A stretch of 6,933 nucleotides of DNA from Nitrospirae bacterium GWC2_57_9 (lineage in GTDB: Bacteria; Nitrospirota; UBA9217): NCBI GenBank assembly GCA_001805085.1, contig MHEA01000234.1, positions 12,488-19,420 of the forward strand, written 5' to 3'. The notes beneath the pieces are model-generated. The model was not told the origin of the DNA. It made no database searches and saw nothing but the letters and a program-made list of their open reading frames with translations. The position numbers were made by a program, and so were the translations under genes. This document shows positions 1 through 5,525 of this stretch, in pieces. The first letter of the stretch is position 1. Each line of letters opens with the position of its first letter.

Positions 1-61
1 CATTTCCAAAGGGTGTCTTGACCGAGTCAAGCGCAACGGTACCGACGACGAGCAAACTCAA
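1..61 (-). CDS. PfkB-family carbohydrate/nucleoside kinase, N-terminal fragment (runs off the window)
   Basis: Only the first 20 codons are inside the window, reading MSLLVVGTVALDSVKTPFGN. The pattern of a short hydrophobic beta strand, then G-T-V-A-L-D-S-V, then T-P-F-G is what PfkB/ribokinase-family kinases of Nitrospirota and Desulfobacterota have at their N terminus, where the Asp helps bind the sugar. The start is TTG at 59-61. It is chosen because a perfect GGAGG lies 6 bases upstream (68-72) and an in-frame TGA at 77-79 rules out anything longer. The gene follows the methylthioadenosine phosphorylase gene by 57 bases on the same strand, so a nucleoside or sugar substrate linked to purine salvage is plausible. 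The ATP site and catalytic Asp of the family are C-terminal and off the window, so family membership rests on the N terminus alone and the substrate is unknown. Confidence 0.66.
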   Translation of the reverse strand, partial: MSLLVVGTVALDSVKTPFGN

Positions 62-67
62 AGAAAA

Positions 68-72
68 CCTCC
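68..72 (-). promoter_or_regulatory. Shine-Dalgarno site deciding the TTG start of the PfkB-type kinase
   Basis: The minus strand reads GGAGG here, with 6 bases between it and the TTG at 59-61. No ATG or GTG lies in frame nearby, so this site is the main evidence that a gene begins here. Confidence 0.7.
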
Positions 73-73
73 G

Positions 74-94
74 ATTTCAAATTTCAAAATACAA
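74..94. repeat. Short 7-base tandem repeat (ATTTCAA type) between mtnP and the kinase gene
   Basis: On the plus strand ATTTCAA occurs twice back to back (74-80, 81-87), followed by a degenerate third unit AATACAA (88-94, 5 of 7 bases matching). It lies in the 57-base non-coding gap, directly upstream of the kinase ribosome binding site. Two exact units of an AT-rich word could be chance. It is recorded because the other tandem repeat in the window, inside mutL, also has a 7-base period. Confidence 0.4.
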
Positions 95-118
95 ATTGCG
101 GTGTATCCGCCTTTGTAT

Positions 119-1024
119 TTACCTTCTGTTCCCTGTTTTAACCTTTACGTATTTGCCGATGATCGGGGCCAGAGCACTTCTGGTCTTCGCGGGCATCAGC
201 TTTTCCGGAGTCATGATCGTGTTCCTGAGCGCCTCGCTGCATACGCATGTCCTCGATTGGGGCAGCAAACGTACCGCCTCGCGGATCATGGCTTTCGAAG
301 TTTCAATATTTTGTTTCATCACCTCGAGCACGGCTTCAACCGTAACGGCCTCTTCACTGTGATGCCAGCAGTCGTAATCCGTTGCAAGCGCGATCGTGCT
401 GTAGCATATCTCCGCCTCGCGGGCCAGCTTTGCCTCGGTGGCGTTCGTCATGCCGATCACATCCACATTCCAGGTACGATAGATGAGCGATTCAGCCCTG
501 CTGGAGAATTGGGGCCCTTCCATGCAAAGGTAGGTGCCGCGCCGATGCACCTTTGCCTTCACATTCGAACCTGCCTGGATCAGAACGGAGCACAGATTTG
601 GGCAGACCGGATCTGCCATCCCCGCATGCGCCACGATGCCGTTCCCGAAAAACGTGCTTTCCCGGTGCCTGGTATGATCGTAGAACTGATCGGGGATGAC
701 GATATCTCCCGGCCTGATCTCTTCCTTCATGCTCCCCACAGCGCTCACAGAGATGATGCTCTCGACGCCCAGCTTCTTCATGCCGTAGATGTTCGCGCGA
801 TAGTTGATTTCCGTGGGCAGAAGACGATGCCCCCTGCCGTGACGGGGAAGGAACGCAACTCGCCTTCCCTCCAATGTCCCGATGATGTAATCGTCGGACG
901 GTTTGCCGAAGGGGGTTGAGATCCTGACAGTCCTGATCTTGCTCAGGCCGTCCATGGCATACAACCCGCTGCCGCCAATCACACCGATGCCGATCTTTTC
1001 AGACTTCATAGTACTTTTTGCCAT
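119..1024 (-). CDS. mtnP: S-methyl-5'-thioadenosine phosphorylase
   Basis: This 301-residue cytoplasmic enzyme splits methylthioadenosine, a by-product of polyamine synthesis and other SAM use, with phosphate into adenine and 5-methylthioribose 1-phosphate. The sequence shows the N-terminal GGSGLY loop (17-22), TPFGKPSD (37-44), the phosphate-binding RHGRGH (61-66), GDIVIPDQF (106-114), EGPQFSSRAE (169-178) and ATDYDCW (214-220). Asp216 and Asp218 match the purine-contacting aspartates of human MTAP, and Met192-Thr193 match its ribose-site Met-Thr. The D-Y-D signature favours 6-aminopurine (MTA) over methylthioinosine or general purine nucleosides. Length is slightly above the roughly 280-290 usual in the family because of a C-terminal extension ending GNRR. 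The start at 1022-1024 has AAGGA 10 bases upstream; the next ATG, five codons in, has no such site. The gene lies 117 bases after hfq and is followed by a PfkB-type kinase. Activity on ordinary adenosine cannot be excluded. Confidence 0.95.
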   Translation of the reverse strand: MAKSTMKSEKIGIGVIGGSGLYAMDGLSKIRTVRISTPFGKPSDDYIIGTLEGRRVAFLPRHGRGHRLLPTEINYRANIYGMKKLGVESIISVSAVGSMKEEIRPGDIVIPDQFYDHTRHRESTFFGNGIVAHAGMADPVCPNLCSVLIQAGSNVKAKVHRRGTYLCMEGPQFSSRAESLIYRTWNVDVIGMTNATEAKLAREAEICYSTIALATDYDCWHHSEEAVTVEAVLEVMKQNIETSKAMIREAVRLLPQSRTCVCSEALRNTIMTPEKLMPAKTRSALAPIIGKYVKVKTGNRR

Positions 1025-1092
1025 GCGCGCTTGATCCTTGGGTTTTTCTCAGGAGCCGGGATTGCAGAACAACATCGAGGAGAACGGTGTAT

Positions 1093-1105
1093 CCGGCAGT
1101 GCCGG
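1093..1105. repeat. Small GC-rich palindrome in the hfq-mtnP gap
   Basis: CCGGCA-G-TGCCGG is a perfect 6-base inverted repeat around one base, which would fold as a 5-bp stem with a 3-base loop. It sits in the 117-base gap between hfq and mtnP. In the minus-strand transcript no U-run follows, so it does not look like an intrinsic terminator. It could be a transcript-stabilising hairpin or chance. No convincing promoter was seen in the rest of this gap. Confidence 0.35.
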
Positions 1106-1141
1106 GTTTCCCGTTCCCGTCGCAAATATTGCAGTCGGAAT

Positions 1142-1405
1142 TCATGATGCCGGCTGCTCTTGCTCTGTTTTCTTTGACTCGATGTCTTCCACAAGTTCGA
1201 CCGGTTTGTCAGGGATAATAGTGGAGATGGCGTGCTTGTACACGAGCTGCTGATTTTCCTGCTTCATAAGGATGACGAAATTGTCAAAACCTTTGATGGT
1301 TCCTGTAAGCCTCGCGCCGTTCACGAGATACATGGTCACGGGGATCTTTTCCTTGCGCATCTGGTTCAAGAATATGTCCTGAAGATTCACCTGCGACTTT
1401 CCCAT
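1142..1405 (-). CDS. hfq: RNA-binding protein Hfq
   Basis: Hfq is the hexameric Sm-like chaperone that binds U-rich 3' ends of small RNAs and helps them pair with mRNAs. This version is 87 residues. The Sm1 part contains the NLQD motif with Gln9 for proximal-face RNA binding, then YLVNG (26-30) and GFDNFVIL (39-46) with Phe43. The Sm2 part has the diagnostic YKHAIST (56-62), whose Lys57 and His58 line the U-binding pocket. The rim patch is R17-K18-E19-K20. A short acidic and polar tail of about 20 residues follows the fold (ELVEDIESKK onward), unlike the long disordered tail of E. coli Hfq. An ATG ten codons further upstream is open in frame, but the ATG at 1403-1405 has a perfect GGAGG five bases upstream and begins where Hfq proteins begin. 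The gene follows miaA as in most Gram-negative bacteria, with 71 bases between them and a probable promoter of its own. Confidence 0.97.
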   Translation of the reverse strand: MGKSQVNLQDIFLNQMRKEKIPVTMYLVNGARLTGTIKGFDNFVILMKQENQQLVYKHAISTIIPDKPVELVEDIESKKTEQEQPAS

Positions 1406-1410
1406 CAATC

Positions 1411-1415
1411 CCTCC
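1411..1415 (-). promoter_or_regulatory. Strong Shine-Dalgarno site of hfq
   Basis: GGAGG on the minus strand, five bases before the ATG at 1403-1405. It lies inside the longer open frame that begins at 1435 and therefore sets the true hfq start. Confidence 0.85.
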
Positions 1416-1424
1416 GGGACGCAT

Positions 1425-1446
1425 GCGGACAGCAAAAGCTGTCTGC
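1425..1446 (-). promoter_or_regulatory. Stem-loop in the hfq leader
   Basis: In the minus-strand transcript, arms GACAGC and GCUGUC (1428-1443) pair perfectly around a UUUU loop. Two further base pairs beyond one A-C mismatch extend the stem to the full span. It ends 9 bases before the GGAGG of hfq, with no U-tract after it, so it is not a terminator. Position and shape suggest a leader element that could affect stability or translation of hfq mRNA. The U-rich loop is the type of sequence Hfq itself can bind, which raises autoregulation as an untested idea. Confidence 0.5.
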
Positions 1447-1457
1447 TTCCGCTTCCG

Positions 1458-1485
1458 AGTATAATTTTGTGTAATCTTATACCAA
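1458..1485 (-). promoter_or_regulatory. Candidate sigma70-type promoter for hfq, overlapping the end of miaA
   Basis: The minus strand shows TTGGTA (1480-1485, four of six matches to the -35 consensus), a 16-base spacer and TATACT (1458-1463, five of six matches to the -10 consensus) in a locally AT-rich stretch. The -35 box abuts the miaA stop codon at 1477-1479. Transcription would begin near 1451, giving a leader of about 46 bases that starts just before the stem-loop. In E. coli too, hfq has promoters in and around miaA. Confidence 0.5.
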
Positions 1486-2421
1486 CTTATTTGAAATATC
1501 AATGTTTTTCTTTATTCGCTCCACAATTTCGACCGGTTCATCAAGGCCGGTTATATCGACCCATCGCGCCTGGGGCTCCCGTCGGAACCAGGTGAACTGA
1601 CGCTTGGCAAAACGCTTTGTATCTCGCTTCAGGAGCGCTACCGCCTCTTCCCGTGTAATTTCCTGGAGAAAAAAGCGCATAAAATGCTGATAGCCCAGTG
1701 CCTGCATCGAGGACAGATCTCGGGAATATCCGCGGTCCGCCAAAGAACGGACCTCAGCCTCCAGTCCCTGGGCTATCATCTGGTCCACGCGCTTCTCGAT
1801 CCGGGGATAGAGCTCTCCCCTGCTCCGCACCAGGAAAAGGAGATTGAATTCAAAAGGCGTATCGCTGAACCCATGTTCACGATGAAAATCAGAAAGCTTG
1901 CGATCCCGGAGATGGAATACTTCAAGCGCCCTGACCGTGCGCCGAAGGTCGTTCGGATGGATCTTGACTGCGGCCTCCGGATCAGCCTGGGCGAGGTCGG
2001 AATACAGGCTGCCAGGATCATCGGATTCGCGCCGCAATAACTGTTCGCGCAGTGCCAGATCAGCAGGAGGGCCATGGAACAGGCCACGGGTCAGGGCCCG
2101 GATATATAACCCGGTGCCGCCCACGACGATAGGAGTGCCGCCCGACGAGAGTATGCCGCTGATCGCGCTTCGCGCGTCGCGCAGATAATCCCCCACACTG
2201 TAGGGCTGGTCAGGCTGAACAATGTCGATCAGGTGATGGTACACCTCTTTTCGCTGCTCAGGGGTGGGCTTGGCGGTGCCGATATCCATGCCGCGGTAGA
2301 TCTGCATGGAATCGGCGCTCACGATCTCCGCGCCCAGTTCCCTTGCCAGCAGCAGGGAGGCATCGGTCTTGCCGACAGCGGTAGGACCTGCAATGATAAG
2401 GATCGGTTTATTCTCAGGCAT
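1477..2421 (-). CDS. miaA: tRNA dimethylallyltransferase (A37 isopentenyltransferase)
   Basis: MiaA transfers a dimethylallyl group from dimethylallyl diphosphate to N6 of adenosine 37 in tRNAs that read codons starting with U, stabilising codon pairing. The 314-residue protein has the P-loop-like GPTAVGKT (12-19) that binds the diphosphate, the signature DSMQIYRGMDIGTAKP (37-52) containing the catalytic Asp37 and the Met-Gln-Ile-Tyr stretch, DYLRDA (78-83), GGTGLYI (101-107), and near the C terminus the QALGYQ and RDTKRFAKRQFTWFRR blocks typical of the family. Length is normal. The ATG is three bases after the stop codon of the rhodanese-like gene. No good ribosome binding site is seen, so translation is probably coupled to that gene. 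hfq follows 71 bases later. Nothing looks damaged. The A37 product would be the substrate for MiaB-type methylthiolation, but no miaB is in the window. Confidence 0.98.
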   Translation of the reverse strand: MPENKPILIIAGPTAVGKTDASLLLARELGAEIVSADSMQIYRGMDIGTAKPTPEQRKEVYHHLIDIVQPDQPYSVGDYLRDARSAISGILSSGGTPIVVGGTGLYIRALTRGLFHGPPADLALREQLLRRESDDPGSLYSDLAQADPEAAVKIHPNDLRRTVRALEVFHLRDRKLSDFHREHGFSDTPFEFNLLFLVRSRGELYPRIEKRVDQMIAQGLEAEVRSLADRGYSRDLSSMQALGYQHFMRFFLQEITREEAVALLKRDTKRFAKRQFTWFRREPQARWVDITGLDEPVEIVERIKKNIDISNKLV

Positions 2422-2424
2422 GGA

Positions 2425-2844
2425 TCACGGCGCAGGCGATTCGACGGGAAAATGATTTTCGCGCCAGCCTTTCATATGTCCCTCAAGGGAATAGAGCTGC
2501 TCATACCCGGTCAGATATAGCAGAAAACCGGAAATGCCGGCCCGCGGCCCGTGTTCACAGTAAAGGACGAGAGTCTTATCTTTCGGGAACTGCAGTTCTT
2601 CGAGACCGGACCGGACGGAATAGAACGGAATGTGGATGGCGCCAGGGATACGATCGCGTTCGTATTCACCTCTTGACCGCACATCGACGATCAGAGGCTG
2701 TGCTCCCTCCTGCATCTGCTTCAAGAGCGTGTCCCTCGTGATCGTGGCGGCACAACCGGTCAAAAACGACAGAATGATCAGTAAGAGCAGCCCTGTTTGG
2801 GGCCCGTCCCGCGGCGGAAGCCTCAACTCAGGATTCCTGGCCAC
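2425..2844 (-). CDS. Rhodanese-like domain lipoprotein
   Basis: A 139-residue protein with a hydrophobic segment (18-30) ending in LTGC, a lipobox with Cys31 as the lipidated residue. It is probably exported and anchored facing the periplasm. The rest is a single rhodanese domain: LIVDVRSRGEYERDRIPGAIHIP (51-73), containing the family's D-V-R and G-A-I-H-I-P signatures, and the active loop YCEHGPRA (95-102) with Cys96 as the persulfide-forming residue. Such domains move sulfane sulfur or act in thiol or metalloid chemistry; the acceptor is unknown. The chosen start is GTG at 2842-2844, with AAGG 8 bases upstream and overlapping the terC gene by 17 bases. A TTG at 2824-2826, preceded by AGGA 8 bases upstream and following the terC TGA by one base, would give a more standard signal peptide and cannot be excluded. 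The tight packing between terC and miaA implies co-expression. Confidence 0.88.
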   Translation of the reverse strand: MARNPELRLPPRDGPQTGLLLLIILSFLTGCAATITRDTLLKQMQEGAQPLIVDVRSRGEYERDRIPGAIHIPFYSVRSGLEELQFPKDKTLVLYCEHGPRAGISGFLLYLTGYEQLYSLEGHMKGWRENHFPVESPAP

Positions 2845-3598
2845 TTTTTGGGCCTTCTTCCTGCATTGTCTTATGGAGTTTGACGGGATGCGCGGCTTTT
2901 TTGCGCATCTTCAGGTTGAGCATCTCCACGGAGACGGAAAATGCCATGGCAAAGTAGATATAACCTTTTGGGATGTGCAGCCCGAAGCCTTCCACCATCA
3001 GGGTAACCCCGATCAAGACAAGGAAGCTCAGGGCGAGTATCTTGATGGTGGGGTGCCGGTCCACGAAATCACCGATGCTGCGGGAAGAGAACATCATTAC
3101 CCCGACTGCGGCAACGATGGCGATGATCATGATAGCCAGGTCCTGGGCGAGCCCGACAGCGGTGATCACGGAATCGAGGGAAAAGACGATGTCAAGGATG
3201 GCGATCTGGATGATCACCCTGCCGAAGCGGGACATACCCGATGCATCCCGGTGCTCCTCCTCCCCGCCCTCCAGGTTCTCATGGATCTCCATGGTGCTTT
3301 TCCAGAGCAGGAACAGGCCACCGCCGATAAGGATCAGGTCCCTGCCCGAGACCTCTCTTCCCAGAATCGAGAAGAGCGGCGCCGTCAGACCCATCACCCA
3401 CGTGATGGACAGGAGCAGCAGGATGCGTGTCATCATCGCCAGGCCCAGGCCGAGTACGCGCCCCTTGTTCCGCTGCTCTTGCGGCAGCCTGCCGACCAGT
3501 ATTGAGATGAAGATGATATTATCGATGCCCAGAACGATCTCGAGTGAGGTAAGCGTTATCAAGGCGATCCACGCCTGGGGATCGCTCAGCCAGTCCAT
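2828..3598 (-). CDS. TerC-family integral membrane protein (YgdQ-like)
   Basis: A 256-residue polytopic inner-membrane protein that resembles E. coli YgdQ along its length. Two repeated acidic membrane motifs are present: EIVLGIDNIIF (20-30) and the matching DIVFSLDSVITAVG (136-149), whose acidic residues are conserved in TerC proteins and thought to bind metal. Other family blocks are RDLILIGGGLFLLWK (86-100), followed by a charged cytoplasmic-like loop (EGGEEEHRD), GVMMFSSRSIGDFVDRHP and the late PKGYIYFAMAFS. I estimate seven or so hydrophobic segments. Characterised TerC relatives (Alx, YceF/MeeF) are linked to manganese efflux and metalation of exported proteins; the role of the YgdQ branch is not established, so a metal-related function is inference. 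The start has AAGGA six bases upstream. It lies 24 bases behind mutL and overlaps the lipoprotein gene, which makes the two a plausible envelope-acting pair. Confidence 0.93.
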   Translation of the reverse strand: MDWLSDPQAWIALITLTSLEIVLGIDNIIFISILVGRLPQEQRNKGRVLGLGLAMMTRILLLLSITWVMGLTAPLFSILGREVSGRDLILIGGGLFLLWKSTMEIHENLEGGEEEHRDASGMSRFGRVIIQIAILDIVFSLDSVITAVGLAQDLAIMIIAIVAAVGVMMFSSRSIGDFVDRHPTIKILALSFLVLIGVTLMVEGFGLHIPKGYIYFAMAFSVSVEMLNLKMRKKAAHPVKLHKTMQEEGPKSGQES

Positions 3599-3622
3599 AG
3601 GTTTTCCTTTCTGAAGCCAATT

Positions 3623-5389
3623 CTACGTCCGTTTGAACAGTTTTTTCAGGTCCTCAAGGGAGAATTTAACCATGGTCGGCCGGCCATGGGGGCAGGTATG
3701 GGGCATCCGGCATTGAAACAGGTCGGCCAGCAATTGCTCCATTTCCCGGGAATCGAGCTTGCGATGCACCTTAATGGCCGGGTGGCAGGCCATTACGGAA
3801 AGTATCTCATCACGAAGCTTTTCCAATCTCGTGCTGGCACCGTGAGCCTTGACCTCGTCCAGGATATCGAGAAGCAGCCTTTTGTAATCGCCGCCATGCA
3901 TGATCGCAGGAACCGCCTTGATCATAAAAGTGCCGGCGCCGAAATCCTCGACCGAGAATCCGAGTGGCTGCAGCTCTGACAGGTGTTCGGAAAGAAGAGC
4001 GATCTCCGCATGACCAAGCTCAACCGGTACCGGAATGAGCAGGTTCTGCTGGGCAATCGTGCCTGCTGCATGCTGGTCCTGCAGTTTTTCGAAAAGGACC
4101 CGTTCGTGAGCCGCATGCTGATCGATGAAGGCCATGCCATCGGCCGACTGAGCGACGATAAAGGAGTCATGGACCTGTGCGAGGGGAAAAAGAAGTGCGG
4201 AGTACGGAGTGCGGAATGCGGAATGAGAAACAGCATCAGCGATGTTCGTCTGAGCGTAATCGTGGGAAATGATTCCAGCCCCTGTTTGGTTCCGGGGCGA
4301 ATCGGGATAGCCTTTTTTAAACTCCGCACTCTGCAGGTAGTCCGAGACAGCTTCTTTCACCCCATCCCGTGCAGCAACGAAGCCGTCAGCCGGATTCTGC
4401 CCGGATCCTCTCAGCCCCTCCCTGATCGCGTCCCGGACCAGGTCATGCACCTGCGATTGACTGCGGAATCGCACCTCGGCCTTCGCGGGATGGACATTCA
4501 CATCGACCTGCGCAGGATCCATATCAATGAAGAGGAAGGCCACGGGATGACGATCCCGCATCAGCATGTCGCTGTAGGCAGCATACAGGGCGTGACTGAG
4601 AGATGCATTCCGGATCGCGCGGCGATTCACATAGAAATCCTGGTAGGTCTTATCGCCCCGGGAATAGCCCGGCCGGCCGAGCAGACCCTGAACGCCAACG
4701 GTATCTCTGCCCCCGATGAACTCCAGCACATTGTCCGCGATCTCGCTTCCATACAATTGGAACACACGTTCTTTTATGGAGCGCGACGGAGGCAGATCGA
4801 GCACCTGCTTTTTATTATGGGAAAGCCTGAAGCGAACGGACGGATTGGCCATTGCCTGCCGCGACAGGGCCGTGACGATATGCGAGAATTCGGTCGCCGG
4901 GCTCTTCAGGAACTTGAGCCTTGCCGGGACATTGTAGAACAGGTGAGAGATTTCGATCGAAGTCCCGGAAGGAGCAGCAGCATCTGCAACCCCTTTCAGG
5001 GCCCCGCCTTCTATCTCGATGAGTACTCCCGGACCTCCCCGTTCCGCCGAGGTCATCCGGACGTGAGACACCGCTGCTATGCTCGAAAGGGCTTCTCCCC
5101 GAAAACCCATGGTCCGAACGTGCTCAAGATCGGAATCGGTCGTGATCTTGCTGGTTGCATGGCGCCCAAAGGCTGCACGGGCATCCTCGGGGGACATGCC
5201 GCAGCCGTTATCCATGATGCGAATGAGGCGTCTACCAGCCTGCTCTACGTCCACGACGATCTCCGTAGAGCCTGCATCGAGCGAATTCTCGACCAGTTCC
5301 TTAACCACCGACGAGGGCCGGTCCACGACCTCGCCTGCGGCGATCTTGTTGATGACGGTATCAGGCAGGATTTTGATTTTTAAAGGCAT
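3623..5389 (-). CDS. mutL: DNA mismatch repair protein MutL
   Basis: MutL links mismatch recognition by MutS to strand incision. This 588-residue protein has the GHKL ATPase at its N terminus: AAGEVVDRPSSVVKELVENS (17-36) with the catalytic Glu31 and Mg-binding Asn35, DNGCGM (60-65), ATSKI (78-82) and GFRGEALSSI (95-104). A transducer domain follows (DFYVNRRAIRN, VDVNVHPAKAEVRF). The C-terminal dimer domain carries a complete DQHAxxExxxxE endonuclease motif (423-434), ACHPAIK (534-540) and CPHGRP (566-571), so it should be a nicking MutL that works without MutH. The linker at about 330-400 is low in conservation and holds a 7-base DNA repeat encoding SAFRTPYSA. No clear ribosome binding site precedes the ATG; conserved MPLKIKILP argues for the start anyway. 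It is the first gene after a 132-base gap and leads into terC. No frameshift is present in this copy. Confidence 0.98.
   Translation of the reverse strand: MPLKIKILPDTVINKIAAGEVVDRPSSVVKELVENSLDAGSTEIVVDVEQAGRRLIRIMDNGCGMSPEDARAAFGRHATSKITTDSDLEHVRTMGFRGEALSSIAAVSHVRMTSAERGGPGVLIEIEGGALKGVADAAAPSGTSIEISHLFYNVPARLKFLKSPATEFSHIVTALSRQAMANPSVRFRLSHNKKQVLDLPPSRSIKERVFQLYGSEIADNVLEFIGGRDTVGVQGLLGRPGYSRGDKTYQDFYVNRRAIRNASLSHALYAAYSDMLMRDRHPVAFLFIDMDPAQVDVNVHPAKAEVRFRSQSQVHDLVRDAIREGLRGSGQNPADGFVAARDGVKEAVSDYLQSAEFKKGYPDSPRNQTGAGIISHDYAQTNIADAVSHSAFRTPYSALLFPLAQVHDSFIVAQSADGMAFIDQHAAHERVLFEKLQDQHAAGTIAQQNLLIPVPVELGHAEIALLSEHLSELQPLGFSVEDFGAGTFMIKAVPAIMHGGDYKRLLLDILDEVKAHGASTRLEKLRDEILSVMACHPAIKVHRKLDSREMEQLLADLFQCRMPHTCPHGRPTMVKFSLEDLKKLFKRT
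4197..4224. repeat. Four-unit 7-base tandem repeat inside the mutL linker
   Basis: On the plus strand the units are GCGGAGT, ACGGAGT, GCGGAAT, GCGGAAT (28 bases); the last two are identical and adjacent and the others differ by one or two bases. The minus strand encodes the S-A-F-R-T-P-Y-S-A part of the MutL linker. Because 7 is not a multiple of 3, gain or loss of one unit would shift the frame before the endonuclease domain. Confidence 0.75.
4321..4330. repeat. Inverted copy of the mutL repeat word
   Basis: ACTCCGCACT here is the exact reverse complement of AGTGCGGAGT at 4194-4203, which overlaps the tandem repeat. The two arms are 117 bases apart, both inside the MutL linker coding region. 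With one mismatch the match also extends to the copy at 4207-4217. Confidence 0.5.
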
Positions 5390-5521
5390 ACGGTAAGATC
5401 AGCATGAGCCACAGAGCAGCACAAGATAACGCGAATCGGGCAGGCGAAGTTCAGGGATCTCGATCAAGCACGCTCTGCCCTGACGTTCTATACATTATAA
5501 AATTCCATCCCTCGCCCGGAA
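5390..5521 (-). other. 132-base gap between the M16 gene and mutL
   Basis: No coding region or convincing terminator was found. It contains a TATAAT box and a loose GGGCAG/CTGCCC inverted repeat (arms 31 bases apart, 5438-5480 region) with no U-tract. It is the most likely place for the transcription start of the mutL-led gene group. Confidence 0.5.
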
Positions 5522-5525
5522 TCAA
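5494..5525 (-). promoter_or_regulatory. Candidate mutL promoter
   Basis: The minus strand has a perfect TATAAT at 5494-5499 within an AT-rich patch. The best upstream box is TTGATT at 5520-5525 (four of six), but the spacer is 20 bases, longer than the usual 16-18, so strength is uncertain. The -35 overlaps the M16 stop codon. Transcription would begin near 5487, leaving a leader of nearly 100 bases before mutL. Confidence 0.32.

Noticed and set aside
101..919. A 272-codon open frame on the plus strand
   Set aside because: Antisense to the well-conserved mtnP gene, with no family resemblance and no ribosome binding site that stands out.
1093..1105. Intrinsic terminator after hfq
   Set aside because: The palindrome is short with a minimal loop and no U-run follows in the minus-strand transcript.
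1006..1194. A 62-codon minus-strand frame spanning the hfq-mtnP gap
   Set aside because: It overlaps both genes in another frame, is full of Arg and Ser without domain features and has no convincing ribosome binding site.
1406..1435. Ten extra codons at the N terminus of Hfq, starting at 1435
   Set aside because: The added residues do not resemble Hfq, the segment contains the GGAGG ribosome binding site of the downstream ATG, and it falls across the leader stem-loop.
2630..3505. A 291-codon plus-strand frame rich in His and Asp
   Set aside because: It mirrors the terC and rhodanese genes; the charged composition comes from the antisense of hydrophobic membrane codons.
3983..5383. A 466-codon open frame on the plus strand
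   Set aside because: It lies wholly antisense to mutL, whose conserved motifs span the whole stretch; the plus-strand product shows no recognisable domain. It is a by-product of mutL codon use.
5438..5480. Terminator or riboswitch in the M16-mutL gap
   Set aside because: Only a 6-base inverted repeat with a 31-base loop and no U-tract was found, and no known riboswitch core was recognised.
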